DNA of 64,000 nt, from the NCBI GenBank assembly GCA_902619835.1, contig CACNFS010000004.1:17395-81394 (forward strand), in the 5' to 3' direction. Below the pieces are notes generated by a model. That model did not search any database, was not told where the DNA came from, and saw nothing but the letters and a program-made list of their open reading frames with translations. Source of the DNA: an uncultured Pelagibacteraceae bacterium (GTDB lineage Bacteria; Pseudomonadota; Alphaproteobacteria; Pelagibacterales; Pelagibacteraceae). Shown one piece after another: positions 49,552-59,488 of this stretch (positions are counted from its first letter, which is position 1; each line of letters starts with the position of its first letter). Position numbers and translations under genes: made by a program.

Positions 49552-50093
49552 TGTCTAAAATTGGTAAAAAAAATATAATCATTCCTAAAGAGTCTACTAT
49601 TAAGATAGAAGGTGCAAACTTAACTATTTCTGGACCAAAAGGTACAAAAAAACTAACTATTAATGATAAAATATTCTCTTCTAAAATAATTGATAGTGAA
49701 TTTAAAATCGAACCTATTCAAAAGAATGTAGATAAAAAAACTTCAATATTATGGGGAACAACAAGAAGTGTAATTAATAACGCTGTTACTGGCGTTTCAT
49801 CCGGTCATGAAAAAATATTAGAATTAAGTGGTGTTGGCTTCAGAGCCAACTTAAAAGGTGATACTTTAAATTTACAACTAGGTTTTAGTCATGATATTAA
49901 TTTTAAAATTCCTAAAGAAATTAAAATTGCAGTTGAAAAACAAACAGTTGTTAAAATAAATGGTGTAGATAAAGAATTAGTTTCAAAAATTGCTGCTGAC
50001 ATAAAAAATCTAAAACCTGTGGAACCCTATAAAGCTAAGGGAATTAAAGAAAGAGGACAATTTGTTTTAAGAAAAGAGGGAAAGAAAAAATAA
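49551..50093 (+). CDS. rplF: 50S ribosomal protein L6
   Basis: A 180-residue protein near the GTPase centre, with two repeated domains. [20 protein letters not shown] at the start and [20 protein letters not shown] at the C-terminus (consensus EPYKGKGI) are diagnostic. One-base overlaps with rpsH and rplR. Confidence 0.97.
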   Translation: MSKIGKKNIIIPKESTIKIEGANLTISGPKGTKKLTINDKIFSSKIIDSEFKIEPIQKNVDKKTSILWGTTRSVINNAVTGVSSGHEKILELSGVGFRANLKGDTLNLQLGFSHDINFKIPKEIKIAVEKQTVVKINGVDKELVSKIAADIKNLKPVEPYKAKGIKERGQFVLRKEGKKK

Positions 50094-50446
50094 TGAGAAA
50101 AAACGTTCAAAAAAATAAAAGAAAATTAAGAAATAGAAAAAAATTAAAGAGCATCAATAGAAACAAATTAAGAATATCTATTTCAAAATCTTTAAACAAT
50201 ATGTCAGCTCAAATAATAGATGATAGGCAAAAAAAAACTTTAGTTTCAGCATCATCAACTGAAAAGTCTATTAAAGCAAAAAATTTTAAGAAAATTGAGA
50301 AATCAACTGTTATAGGTGAAACATTGGCCAAAAGAGCAAAAGAGAAGAAAATCAGCGAAGTTTATTTTGATAGGGGTGGATATAAATATCATGGAAGAAT
50401 AAAAATTTTTGCTGAAACTTTAAGAAAGAATGGACTTAAATTTTAA
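50093..50446 (+). CDS. rplR: 50S ribosomal protein L18
   Basis: A 117-residue 5S rRNA-binding protein. The basic N-terminus, [13 protein letters not shown] stretch ([20 protein letters not shown]), [20 protein letters not shown] and [17 protein letters not shown] fit the family. One-base overlaps on both sides. Confidence 0.95.
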   Translation: MRKNVQKNKRKLRNRKKLKSINRNKLRISISKSLNNMSAQIIDDRQKKTLVSASSTEKSIKAKNFKKIEKSTVIGETLAKRAKEKKISEVYFDRGGYKYHGRIKIFAETLRKNGLKF

Positions 50447-50964
50447 TGACTGAAATTAAAAAAACAGAATCTGATATAAAAGAAAAATTAGTAGCTATTA
50501 ACCGTATAACAAAAGTCGTTAAGGGTGGAAGACGATTTGGCTTTGCAGCTTTAGTTGTCGTTGGAAATCAAAAAGGCTCAATAGGTATTGGTCAAGGTAA
50601 ATCAAAACAAGTACCAGATGCAATTAAAAAGGCTACAGAAGTTGCAAAAAGAAGTTTAATCAAAATTCCTTTAAAAGAGGGAAGGACTCTTCATCATGAT
50701 GTAAAAGGTAAAAACGGTTCAGGGAAAGTTTTTTTGCGAGCTGCCCCAGCCGGTACTGGTATAATAGCAGGTGGTGCTATACGATCAGTTTGTGAAGTTC
50801 TAGGCATTCAAGACGTTGTTGCCAAATCTTTAGGGTCTGCAAATCCGCATAACGTACTAAAAGCTTGTGTTAACGGTTTAAAATCTCAAACATCACCTAA
50901 AATACTTTCTTCTATAAGAGGAAAAAAAATATCTGATATTGTTTTAAAAAGAGAGACAAAATAA
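50446..50964 (+). CDS. rpsE: 30S ribosomal protein S5
   Basis: A 172-residue fidelity protein. [20 protein letters not shown] is the dsRNA-binding domain, followed by [35 protein letters not shown] and NPHNVLKA. Its stop shares one base with the rplO start, leaving no room for rpmD (L30), which normally sits here. Confidence 0.98.
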   Translation: MTEIKKTESDIKEKLVAINRITKVVKGGRRFGFAALVVVGNQKGSIGIGQGKSKQVPDAIKKATEVAKRSLIKIPLKEGRTLHHDVKGKNGSGKVFLRAAPAGTGIIAGGAIRSVCEVLGIQDVVAKSLGSANPHNVLKACVNGLKSQTSPKILSSIRGKKISDIVLKRETK

Positions 50965-51416
50965 TGAGCTTAAATAATTTGATAAAAAATAATAAAAAAA
51001 AAATAAGAGTTGGTAGAGGTATTGGTTCTGGAAAAGGTAAAACATCTTCAAGAGGACATAAAGGTCAAAAATCTAGATCTGGTGTTGCTATTAAAAGTTT
51101 TGAGGGAGGTCAAATGCCATTATATAGGCGTCTACCAAAAAGGGGATTTAAAACTTTTTCAAAAAAAAAGATAGCGATACTTAATCTCTCAAAAATACAA
51201 AGTATGTTAGATAAAGGGCAGAATAATTTAAAAAATATTTTAGATTTAAAGATTTTAAAAGAGAAAAATTTAATTAATAAAAAATATTCTAAATTAAAAA
51301 TTTTAGGCACAGGTGAATTGAAAAAAAATATTGAAATTACTGCTAATTTTGCTTCTAAACAAGCCCTTCAAAAAATTGAAAAGGCTGGTGGGAAATTAAG
51401 TATAGTTAAAAAATAA
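50964..51416 (+). CDS. rplO: 50S ribosomal protein L15
   Basis: A 150-residue late-assembly protein. RVGRGIGSGKGKTSSRGHKG, FEGGQMPLYRRLPKRGF and the C-terminal ASKQALQKIEKAGG are conserved. secY starts 5 bp downstream. Confidence 0.97.
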   Translation: MSLNNLIKNNKKKIRVGRGIGSGKGKTSSRGHKGQKSRSGVAIKSFEGGQMPLYRRLPKRGFKTFSKKKIAILNLSKIQSMLDKGQNNLKNILDLKILKEKNLINKKYSKLKILGTGELKKNIEITANFASKQALQKIEKAGGKLSIVKK

Positions 51417-51421
51417 AAGAT

Positions 51422-52726
51422 ATGTCTAGCGAAACTTTAAATACTGCCGGTGCTTTTAGTCAGGCTAAAGATCTAAAAAATAGAATATTATTTACAATTT
51501 TATTGTTAATCATTTATAGGTTGGGAACTTACGTCCCTCTGGCTGGAATTGATCCACTCGCATTAAAAGAAATCATGGCATCAAGTCAAAAAGGTTTATT
51601 AGGCATGTTCAATATGTTTTCTGGTGGAGCAGTAACTAGAATGGCAATATTTGCCCTAGGTATAATGCCTTACATTTCATCTTCAATTATTGTTCAACTA
51701 CTTACAGGAGTATCTGATTATTTTAAAAATCTAAAAGAACAAGGTGAGATAGGAAGAAAAAAAATAACACAAATCACAAGATATGGAACTGTTCTAATTG
51801 CAATTTTACAAGGTTATGGAGTATCTGTTGGTTTAGAAAATGCTGGTAATTTAGTAATTGAACCAGGATTTTCTTTCAGAGCCACGACCACAATTTCACT
51901 TGTTGCAGGAACTACTTTTTTGATGTGGCTTGGGGAGCAAATAACTTTAAGAGGAGTTGGAAACGGGATATCTCTAATAATTTTTTCTGGTATAGTCGCA
52001 GAAATTCCTAGAGCTTTAGCATCAACTTTTGAGTTAGGAAGAACTGGTGCACTTTCTGCCTTAATGATAGTTGGAATTTTTATTTTAGTAATTTTGACCG
52101 TCTTATTTATAGTCTTTTTTGAGAGAGCGATGAGAAAGATATTAATCAATTATCCTAAAAGACAAGTAGGTAATAAAATGTATGGTGGAGAGTCATCTCA
52201 TCTTCCTTTAAAGATTAATACTGCAGGGGTAATACCTGCAATTTTTGCTTCAGCTTTATTACTTCTGCCAATAACATTATCTAATTTTGGTTTTTCAGAA
52301 TCAGATGCCTTTTTGAAAGTTTCTTCAATGTTTACTCAGGGTCAGCCCCTTTATATGTTATTATATGCATCTGGTATAATTTTCTTCTCTTTCTTTTATA
52401 CTTCAATTGTTTTTAATCCAAAAGAGACAGCTGAAAATTTAAGAAAATATGGTGGGTATATTCCAGGCATCAGACCTGGAGAGAGAACAGCTGAATATAT
52501 TGATACGATTTTAATGCGTTTAACTACAGTCGGAGCTATGTACTTAACATTCGTCTGTTTAATGCCAGAATTTTTAATTGCAAAATATCCTATTCCTTTT
52601 TACTTAGGAGGTACATCAATTTTAATAGTAGTAGTAGTTGCAATGGATACTGTGACACAAGTTCAAACAAGGTTAATGAGCTCCCAGTACGAGTCATTAA
52701 TAAAAAAAACAAAGTTTGGAAAATAG
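51422..52726 (+). CDS. secY: Preprotein translocase subunit SecY
   Basis: Channel-forming subunit of SecYEG, 434 residues with ten predicted membrane helices. AGIDPLAL, NMFSGGAVTRMAIFALGIMP (plug and TM2 region) and the cytoplasmic loop GMRPGERTAEYI-like segment (IPGIRPGERTAEYIDTILMR) are family signatures. No rpmJ (L36) follows; adk starts 8 bp later. Confidence 0.98.
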   Translation: MSSETLNTAGAFSQAKDLKNRILFTILLLIIYRLGTYVPLAGIDPLALKEIMASSQKGLLGMFNMFSGGAVTRMAIFALGIMPYISSSIIVQLLTGVSDYFKNLKEQGEIGRKKITQITRYGTVLIAILQGYGVSVGLENAGNLVIEPGFSFRATTTISLVAGTTFLMWLGEQITLRGVGNGISLIIFSGIVAEIPRALASTFELGRTGALSALMIVGIFILVILTVLFIVFFERAMRKILINYPKRQVGNKMYGGESSHLPLKINTAGVIPAIFASALLLLPITLSNFGFSESDAFLKVSSMFTQGQPLYMLLYASGIIFFSFFYTSIVFNPKETAENLRKYGGYIPGIRPGERTAEYIDTILMRLTTVGAMYLTFVCLMPEFLIAKYPIPFYLGGTSILIVVVVAMDTVTQVQTRLMSSQYESLIKKTKFGK

Positions 52727-52734
52727 TATAATTA

Positions 52735-53301
52735 ATGAATTTAGTAATATTTGGTCCTCCAGGCGCTGGCAAAGGAACTCAGTCAAAATTTATCTCAAAA
52801 AAATATAATTTACATCAGCTATCTACTGGTGATCTTTTAAGAAATGAAATAAAAAATAAAACTGTATTAGGCTCAAAAATCTCATCTTTAATAAATTCTG
52901 GAGAGCTTGTTTCAGATAGCGTAGTAAGTGATTTAATTATGTCATTTATATCTAACGAAAAATACAAGAACAGATTAATATTTGACGGCTATCCGAGAAA
53001 TTTGAGTCAAGCTAAAAACCTTGATAATTTATTAAATAAAAATAAACAGAAGATTGACATTGTTCTTAAACTGTCTGTCAGCTTAGAAACTATAAAAAAA
53101 AGAATTTTAGAAAGACAAAGCCAGGAAAAAAGAGAAGATGACAAAGAATTGATAGCGGTGAAAAGGTATAAAAATTACGAAACTTCGATTTCCCCTGTTA
53201 TTGACTATTATAAGAATTCAAATTTGCTTAGAGTTATTAATGGTGAGCCTTCTATAAGCGAAATTAGCGCTGAAATTAGCGGCATAATTGAAGCTATCTA
53301 G
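52735..53301 (+). CDS. adk: Adenylate kinase (short-LID form)
   Basis: Interconverts AMP, ADP and ATP. The 188 residues have the P-loop GPPGAGKGTQ at about 7-16, the AMP-site LSTGDLLRNEI and FDGYPRNLSQA. The region ILERQSQEKREDDKE goes straight from the first Arg to the hinge without the long zinc LID seen in 214-residue Adk. The secY-adk-rpsM order is standard for alphaproteobacteria. Confidence 0.97.
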   Translation: MNLVIFGPPGAGKGTQSKFISKKYNLHQLSTGDLLRNEIKNKTVLGSKISSLINSGELVSDSVVSDLIMSFISNEKYKNRLIFDGYPRNLSQAKNLDNLLNKNKQKIDIVLKLSVSLETIKKRILERQSQEKREDDKELIAVKRYKNYETSISPVIDYYKNSNLLRVINGEPSISEISAEISGIIEAI

Positions 53302-53303
53302 GG

Positions 53304-53331
53304 TTGACTTTAAATGATTACTCAATATAAA
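53304..53331 (+). promoter_or_regulatory. Promoter of the rpsM (alpha) operon
   Basis: TTGACT (53304-53309), 16 bp, TATAAA (53326-53331), starting two bases after the adk stop. The transcript would have a leader of about 20 nt before ATG 53360. Confidence 0.7.
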
Positions 53332-53359
53332 TACGCAGGAAACTTTAACTCATTTAAAT

Positions 53360-53743
53360 ATGGCTCGAATAGCAGGAATCAACATTCCACAGAATAAAGT
53401 GGTTAGTATTGCTCTTACTTATATACACGGTATAGGTCTTCATTCGTCAAAAAAAATTTGTGAAAAACTTAGTATTCCCTCCGCAAAAAGAGTTAACGAT
53501 TTATCTGAAGAAGAGGTTTTGAAAATACGTGAATTTATTGACTCCAACTATAAAGTAGAAGGAGATTTAAGACGTGAAGTTTCAGTAAACATAAAAAGAT
53601 TAGTAGATCTAGCCTGTTATAGAGGTTCTAGACATAAAAAAAAACTTCCTGTAAGAGGCCAAAGGACACAATGTAATGCTAGGACAAGAAAAGGTAAAGC
53701 CATAGCAATTGCAGGAAAAAAATTAACTCCACTTAAAAAGTAA
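53360..53743 (+). CDS. rpsM: 30S ribosomal protein S13
   Basis: A 127-residue head protein contacting P-site t[23 protein letters not shown], the H2TH region [17 protein letters not shown] and the C-terminal [19 protein letters not shown] are canonical. First gene of the alpha operon. Confidence 0.98.
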   Translation: MARIAGINIPQNKVVSIALTYIHGIGLHSSKKICEKLSIPSAKRVNDLSEEEVLKIREFIDSNYKVEGDLRREVSVNIKRLVDLACYRGSRHKKKLPVRGQRTQCNARTRKGKAIAIAGKKLTPLKK

Positions 53744-53749
53744 TTCTTG

Positions 53750-54196
53750 ATGAATAAACAGAAAGAAAAAATTGATTCAAAAAACGAAGTAAAAAAAACT
53801 GAAACAAAAAAAATCAGCACGTTTAAAAAGAAGAAAAAAATAAAAAAAAATATTACATCTGGTATAGCCTACGTTTATTCAACATTTAATAATACAATAA
53901 TCTCTATTGCTGATGAAAATGGAAATGTTGTTTCGTGGTCATCTGCTGGATCAAAGGGATTTAAGGGTTCAAGAAAATCTACTCCATATGCAGCTCAAGT
54001 TGCTGCAGATGATGCAGGCGGAAAAGCGTATGAACAAGGTTTAAGAACTTTAACGGTGCAGGTGAAAGGTCCTGGTTCAGGTAGAGAAACAGCTTTGAGA
54101 TCTCTACAATCAAGGGGATTTAAAATTTTATCAATTAAAGATACAACGCCGATGCCACACAACGGTGCGAGACCACCAAAAAGAAGGAGAGTATAA
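53750..54196 (+). CDS. rpsK: 30S ribosomal protein S11
   Basis: A 148-residue platform protein. The conserved core begins at about residue 35 ([19 protein letters not shown]) and ends [18 protein letters not shown]. About 20 extra Lys/Glu-rich residues precede the usual start. I use ATG 53750; a TTG lies one codon upstream. Its stop overlaps rpoA by one base. Confidence 0.96.
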   Translation: MNKQKEKIDSKNEVKKTETKKISTFKKKKKIKKNITSGIAYVYSTFNNTIISIADENGNVVSWSSAGSKGFKGSRKSTPYAAQVAADDAGGKAYEQGLRTLTVQVKGPGSGRETALRSLQSRGFKILSIKDTTPMPHNGARPPKRRRV

Positions 54197-55230
54197 TGCA
54201 ACAAACATCAAATATAATAGATAAAAATTGGAAAGCTTTAATCAAACCTAACAAATTAGACATTAATAGTAATGAGGATAAAACAGTTGCAAAGGTAACA
54301 GCTGAACCTTTAGAAAAAGGATTTGGTCAAACTATAGGAAATTCTTTGAGAAGAATATTACTTTCTTCTATACAAGGAGCTGCAGTCACGGCTATACAAA
54401 TAGATGGGGTATTGCATGAGTTTTCCTCTATAAAAGGTGTTAGAGAAGATGTGACTGACATTGTGCTAAATGTTAAAAATTTAGCTATCAAATCAACTTC
54501 TTCAAATCCTAAAAAGATTATTCTCGATATTAAAGGACCTAAAGAGGTAAAAGCAAAAGATATTACGCTTGTTCCAGAAGTAGAAATTCTTAATCCTGAA
54601 CAAACTATTTGTAATTTAGATGAAAAAACTAATTTTCATATGGAGTTAATGGTTAGCACTGGAAAAGGGTATGTTCAAGCTCCTAAAAATAAATCTGATG
54701 ATAGCCCTTTAGGATTGATTTCAATAGACTCATTTTTTAGCCCTGTAAAAAAAGTTTCTTTTTCTGTTGAAAATACTAGGGCAGGAAGTGCACTTGATTA
54801 TGATAAACTAGTCATGACAGTAGAAACAAACGGAACTGTAGATGCAGAAGATGCTATAGCTTATTCTGCAAGAATTTTTCAAGACCAATTATCTATGTTT
54901 GTTAATTTTGAAGATCCTCAAGAAACTGTAAAAGAGATAAAATCTAGTGAACCAGAATTTAATAGAAATCTTTTAAAAAGAGTTGAGGAATTAGAATTGT
55001 CAGTAAGGTCTATGAATTGTTTGAAAAATGATAATATAATTTATATCGGTGATTTAGTTCAGAAAACAGAGCCAGAAATGCTTAGAACCCCAAACTTTGG
55101 GAGAAAATCCTTAAATGAAATTAAAGAAGTATTAAACACTATGTCTCTTTATTTAGGTATGGAAATACCCAATTGGCCGCCTGATAATATAGCGGAATTG
55201 TCAAAAAAACTTGAGGAAAACAATTATTAA
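54196..55230 (+). CDS. rpoA: DNA-directed RNA polymerase subunit alpha
   Basis: A 344-residue subunit. The N-terminal assembly domain contains [20 protein letters not shown] and [19 protein letters not shown]; the C-terminal DNA- and activator-binding domain has [20 protein letters not shown] and [17 protein letters not shown]. Overlaps rpsK and rplQ by one base each. Confidence 0.99.
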   Translation: MQQTSNIIDKNWKALIKPNKLDINSNEDKTVAKVTAEPLEKGFGQTIGNSLRRILLSSIQGAAVTAIQIDGVLHEFSSIKGVREDVTDIVLNVKNLAIKSTSSNPKKIILDIKGPKEVKAKDITLVPEVEILNPEQTICNLDEKTNFHMELMVSTGKGYVQAPKNKSDDSPLGLISIDSFFSPVKKVSFSVENTRAGSALDYDKLVMTVETNGTVDAEDAIAYSARIFQDQLSMFVNFEDPQETVKEIKSSEPEFNRNLLKRVEELELSVRSMNCLKNDNIIYIGDLVQKTEPEMLRTPNFGRKSLNEIKEVLNTMSLYLGMEIPNWPPDNIAELSKKLEENNY

Positions 55231-55679
55231 TGAGACACGGCCTAGGATATAGAAAATTAAATAAAACCAGTGAGCATAGAAAAGCTTTATTTAAAAATAT
55301 GCTAAATTCTTTAATAAAGTATGAGCAGATAATAACAACACTTCCTAAAGCTAAAGAATTAAAACCTCAAATTGATAAAGTTATAACTATTGGCAAAAAT
55401 AATAAATTGAGTAATAAGAAAAGGTTATTCTCAAAATTACAAGACAAAAAATCAGTCTTAAAAGTTTTTAATGAGCTGTCTAAAAGATATAGCTCGAGAA
55501 AGGGAGGTTATTCTAGAGTTTTAAAAGCAGGTTTTAGAACTGGAGATGACGCCCCTATGGCAGTAATCGAATTAGTTGATAGAAATCCAGAGGCAAAAAA
55601 AGTCGATAAGCCAAAAAAAACTGAGACAAAAGAAAAGAAAAAAGAAGTTCAACCAGAACCTAAAGTAGCAAGTAAATAA
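55230..55679 (+). CDS. rplQ: 50S ribosomal protein L17
   Basis: A 149-residue tunnel-exit protein. [20 protein letters not shown] and [20 protein letters not shown] with [10 protein letters not shown] are diagnostic. After residue 121 a Lys/Glu/Pro-rich tail of about 28 residues is added, as in some alphaproteobacteria. Last gene of the alpha operon; the pseudouridine synthase starts 11 bp later. Confidence 0.97.
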   Translation: MRHGLGYRKLNKTSEHRKALFKNMLNSLIKYEQIITTLPKAKELKPQIDKVITIGKNNKLSNKKRLFSKLQDKKSVLKVFNELSKRYSSRKGGYSRVLKAGFRTGDDAPMAVIELVDRNPEAKKVDKPKKTETKEKKKEVQPEPKVASK

Positions 55680-55690
55680 ATAAAGCTTTC

Positions 55691-56590
55691 ATGCCGAAAT
55701 CATATATTGTGGACGATGATTATAACGATTCACGTCTAGATAAATGGTTTAAAAATAAGATAATTGATTTACCGCATTCTTTATTTGAAAAAATACTAAG
55801 ACAAAATAAAATTAAAGTTAATAAAAAAAAAACTAAATCCTCCTATAGACTTCAGGCAGGTGATTTGATTGAGATTTATAATATTTCTAAATTAAAACCC
55901 GTAGATAAAAAAGAAAAGATTAAATATTTACCTAAAAAAAAGGAAATTGGTACATATGATGATTACGTTATAGAAGATAATGAAAATTTTATAGTCATAA
56001 ACAAACCAACGGGTATTCCGGTTCAATCAGGTACAAAGTCATTTAAAAACATTATAGATATATTAAAGAATTCAAAATATTTTGAAAATTCAAAACCTTT
56101 CATTGTCCACAGATTAGATAAAGAGACATCTGGAGTTTTGATAATTGCAAAAAACAGAAAGTACGCCCAATTATTTACTTCTCTTTTTAGGATAAGGAAA
56201 ATTCATAAAACTTATTTAGCGATAGTTTATGGAAAAGTTGATAAGTCTATTAAGGTAATGAAAGATGATTTAATTTATTATGAAAATAATAAAAAAATTT
56301 TTCAAAAAGCTTTATCAAACCTTAGAATCATCAAGTCAAACAACAGTTATTCATACTTAGAGTTAAATCCAATTACTGGAAGAAAACATCAATTAAGAAA
56401 ACAATTGCTTAAAATTGGATATCCAATAATAGGCGATGATAAATATTTCTTAAATGATAGAAAAATATTAAAAGTTAAAAATCTTATGTTACACGCATAT
56501 AAAATAAAATTTATGATTAACAATATTCAATACAATTTTAAAGCTAAATATAATAATCTGTTTGAAGCTTTTCTTAAAAAAAATATCTAA
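55691..56590 (+). CDS. RluC/RluD-type 23S rRNA pseudouridine synthase
   Basis: A 299-residue pseudouridine synthase. An N-terminal S4 domain (DSRLDKWFKNKI through KSSYRLQAGD) precedes the catalytic domain with NKPTGIPVQSGT, HRLDKETSGVLIIAKN (catalytic Asp near residue 145) and LNPITGRKHQLRKQL. The layout fits RluC (U955/2504/2580) best; RluD is the alternative. The stop overlaps the convergent lipB stop by 4 nt. Confidence 0.88.
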   Translation: MPKSYIVDDDYNDSRLDKWFKNKIIDLPHSLFEKILRQNKIKVNKKKTKSSYRLQAGDLIEIYNISKLKPVDKKEKIKYLPKKKEIGTYDDYVIEDNENFIVINKPTGIPVQSGTKSFKNIIDILKNSKYFENSKPFIVHRLDKETSGVLIIAKNRKYAQLFTSLFRIRKIHKTYLAIVYGKVDKSIKVMKDDLIYYENNKKIFQKALSNLRIIKSNNSYSYLELNPITGRKHQLRKQLLKIGYPIIGDDKYFLNDRKILKVKNLMLHAYKIKFMINNIQYNFKAKYNNLFEAFLKKNI

Positions 56591-57198
56591 ATATTATTAA
56601 TATTTTTGATAAAAATATTTGCTAAATTATTCTCAAATTTTTTTGGTTTGATTAAAATTAATTCTGATACTGAAGTAACTTTTTTATTATCCAAACCACA
56701 GGGAATAATTTTTAAGTATTGACTCAAATTATTTGAAATATTTATTGAACAGCCATGGTAAGCTACCCATCTAGATACTCTAATACCTATTGCTGCAATT
56801 TTTTTATCTTTAACCCATATGCCTATATTTTTCTTATCATTGTTAGATTGGATTTTATAATTTTTTAAAAATTGTATTATACTTTTTTCTATTGAATTTA
56901 TGAATTTTCTTATGTCCTTTTTTCTTTTGTTTAAATCGATTACAAAGTAAATAATTTTTTGCCCTGGATTATGCAGAGTAATTTTACCCCCTCGATTTGA
57001 TTTAACTATTTTAATTTTTTTATCTATTATTTCTTTTTTGTTGAAGCTAACCCCGGCAGTATAGGTAGTTGGGTGCTCTAAGATCCATAATAATTCTCTA
57101 TTTGTGCCATTTTTTACTTCCTCGACTCTTTTATTGAGATAAAGCATTGCAATTTTATAGGGTATACGTTTTTTGCTAATTTTAATTTCTATACTCAT
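56587..57198 (-). CDS. lipB: Lipoyl(octanoyl) transferase
   Basis: Transfers octanoyl from acyl-carrier protein to lipoyl domains. The 203 residues show EHPTTYTAG, RGGKITLHNPGQ, KKIAAIGIRVSRWVAYHGCSINI with the catalytic Lys, and IIPCGL with the catalytic Cys. The usual HGPGQ reads HNPGQ, a small deviation. Spacing to the divergent mgtE is 60 bp. Confidence 0.92.
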   Translation of the reverse strand: MSIEIKISKKRIPYKIAMLYLNKRVEEVKNGTNRELLWILEHPTTYTAGVSFNKKEIIDKKIKIVKSNRGGKITLHNPGQKIIYFVIDLNKRKKDIRKFINSIEKSIIQFLKNYKIQSNNDKKNIGIWVKDKKIAAIGIRVSRWVAYHGCSINISNNLSQYLKIIPCGLDNKKVTSVSELILIKPKKFENNLANIFIKNINNI

Positions 57199-57258
57199 TT
57201 AATTTGAATTTTATCATTATATAGACTAATAGTCTCAAAAAAACTTATAGAGGTATTT

Positions 57259-58638
57259 ATGACTTTACCAAAATCAAGAGAGGCAAAAAAAGTCAATTTG
57301 GATTTTAATAAAGAATTTATCAACACTTTCACCCAAAATATTGAGAGTAGAAACGTTGAATTTATCAATAAAACATTAAAAGATTTACATGAAGCTGATG
57401 TTGCTAATTTAATTGAAAATTTAAATCCTGATACAAGAAATAAATTGATTGAAATTGAGTCGTTTAATATCGATCCAGAAATATTTATTGAATTAAATGA
57501 GTCAATTCAAAGTGAAGTTTTACAATTGCTTTCTATAGACTCCCTAATTAAAATAATTAAACGATTAGAGTCTGATAATGCCATTAAAATTCTTGAAAAT
57601 TTATCAAAGGAAGTAAAAGAAAAAGTTTTAGAAAAACTTCCCCCAAAAGATAAATTTTTACTACAAGAGGGATTAAGTTATCCTGAGGACTCCGCAGCAA
57701 GAATAATGCAAAGAGAATTTACAGCGGTACCAAGCAACTGGACAGTGGGACAAACTATAGATTATTTAAGAGAGGACAAAGATTTACCTGAAGAATTCTT
57801 AGAGATATTTATTGTAGATAATGATTTTAAGCCAATTGGGACCGTTCCTTCATCAAGAGTACTAAGAACATCTAGAGATTTAAAAATGAACTCTATAATG
57901 AAAGAAATGCCAGTTTTAATTTCAGTTAATATGGATAAAGAAGAGGTCGGTCTTACTTTTGAAAACTATAACTTAGTGTCTGCAGGAGTAGTTAATAGAG
58001 AAAACAAATTAGTTGGTATGATTACAGCTGATGATGTTGTTACTGTTGTTCAGGAGGAAGCAGAAGAGGATGCTTTACGTTTAGCAGGAGTCGGTGATGA
58101 GGAAATCACTGATAGTGTCATGCTTAAAACAAAAAGAAGGTTTAATTGGTTATTATTAAATCTATTTACTGCTTTACTTGCAACTTGGGTTATAAGTTTT
58201 TTTGGAGCCTCGATTGAACAAATGGTAGCTCTAGCTTTTCTTATGCCAATAGTTGCATCAATGGGAGGAAATGCTGGGATGCAAACTTTAGCAGTTACTA
58301 TAAGAGCAATAGCAACTAAAGAATTATCAAAAGGTAATTTCAACAGAGTAGTTGGTAAAGAATTTTTAATAGGTATTCTTAATGGTATAATTTTTGCAAT
58401 AATAACTGCAATAATAGTACAATTATGGTTTAAAGAATTAAATCTTTCATTATTGATTGGTATTTCAATGATCTTGAATATGATTGTTGCAGGATTGTTT
58501 GGTATTTTGGTTCCAGTTTCATTAAAAAAATTAAATATTGATCCTGCTTTAGCTTCAAGTGTTTTTGTAACTACTATTACGGATGTTATTGGATTTCTAT
58601 CTTTCCTAGGATTAGGATCCTTTTATTTTTTAAATTAA
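57259..58638 (+). CDS. mgtE: Magnesium transporter MgtE
   Basis: A 459-residue magnesium channel. The N-terminal superhelical domain (about residues 1-140, with LHEADVANLIENL) is followed by a CBS pair (AARIMQREFTAVP near residue 145 to about 265) and a C-terminal part with five membrane helices including FLMPIVASMGGNAGMQTLAV, where the pore residues lie. TAGAGGT precedes the ATG. AGACT-AAT-AGTCT at 57223-57235 is a small hairpin in the leader. Confidence 0.95.
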   Translation: MTLPKSREAKKVNLDFNKEFINTFTQNIESRNVEFINKTLKDLHEADVANLIENLNPDTRNKLIEIESFNIDPEIFIELNESIQSEVLQLLSIDSLIKIIKRLESDNAIKILENLSKEVKEKVLEKLPPKDKFLLQEGLSYPEDSAARIMQREFTAVPSNWTVGQTIDYLREDKDLPEEFLEIFIVDNDFKPIGTVPSSRVLRTSRDLKMNSIMKEMPVLISVNMDKEEVGLTFENYNLVSAGVVNRENKLVGMITADDVVTVVQEEAEEDALRLAGVGDEEITDSVMLKTKRRFNWLLLNLFTALLATWVISFFGASIEQMVALAFLMPIVASMGGNAGMQTLAVTIRAIATKELSKGNFNRVVGKEFLIGILNGIIFAIITAIIVQLWFKELNLSLLIGISMILNMIVAGLFGILVPVSLKKLNIDPALASSVFVTTITDVIGFLSFLGLGSFYFLN

Positions 58639-59450
58639 ATATTATCAATTAATCTTATATTTTTTATGTAGTAAGCAAAAAATAAATTAAATTTTTTGTT
58701 AGGTTTTTTAATTTTTTGAAAGCTTTTTAAGTTATAATTTTCTATATAATCTATTTTATTTGCTCCAAGATTTATTAAGTCTTTTTTTATTCTATTTATA
58801 TTAAATAAATTATAATTTTTTTTTAATTCTTTCTTTAAGATAGTAAAATAATTAAAAATATCAGATGCTATCTTCATTTGATTTTTATTAAGATTTGAAT
58901 TTCTTGAAGAGCAGGCTATGCCACTATTTTCTCTAATGGTTTTGCATTCAATTATTTTAGATTTTATCTTATTTTTTTCGATATGTTTTTTAATTAGATA
59001 AAGTTGCTGATAATCCTTTTTTCCTAAATAGATATATTTAGGTTTAATTATTTCTAAAAATCTATTTACTACATTTAAAACTCCTTCAAAATGGCCTTTC
59101 CTAAATTTACCACATAATTTCTTTGAAGATTTATCTAAGAAAACTTTATTCTTGGTTTTAAACCCGTATATATCCTTAGATGTTGGAATATATAAATAAT
59201 TGATTCTCAATTTTTTTAATATTTTTATGTCTTTTTTTGTGTTCCTCGGGTAAGACCTAAAATCGCTTTTTTTATTGAATTGTTTAGGATTAACAAAAAT
59301 TGAAACTAAAGTTTTAAACTTAGATTTCTTAGATTCTTTGATCAATGAAATATGCCCTTTATGTAATCCGCCCATTGTAGGTATAAATGATATGCCTTTA
59401 GTTTTTAAAATCTCTCTCTGAAGAGTATGTTTGTCTTTAAATATTTTCAT
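58635..59450 (-). CDS. panC: Pantothenate synthetase (pantoate--beta-alanine ligase)
   Basis: Joins pantoate and beta-alanine with ATP in coenzyme A synthesis. The 271 residues have SFIPTMGGLHKGHISLIKES (HIGH-type nucleotide site), VSIFVNPKQFN, YLGKKDYQQLYLIK and SGIACSSRNSNL, the last replacing the common GLAMSSRN. The stop overlaps mgtE by 4 nt. No panB or panD lies in the window. Confidence 0.93.
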   Translation of the reverse strand: MKIFKDKHTLQREILKTKGISFIPTMGGLHKGHISLIKESKKSKFKTLVSIFVNPKQFNKKSDFRSYPRNTKKDIKILKKLRINYLYIPTSKDIYGFKTKNKVFLDKSSKKLCGKFRKGHFEGVLNVVNRFLEIIKPKYIYLGKKDYQQLYLIKKHIEKNKIKSKIIECKTIRENSGIACSSRNSNLNKNQMKIASDIFNYFTILKKELKKNYNLFNINRIKKDLINLGANKIDYIENYNLKSFQKIKKPNKKFNLFFAYYIKNIRLIDNI

Positions 59451-59488
59451 TTCTGTAAAGCAATGATAATAACTAATATAAGAATCAT

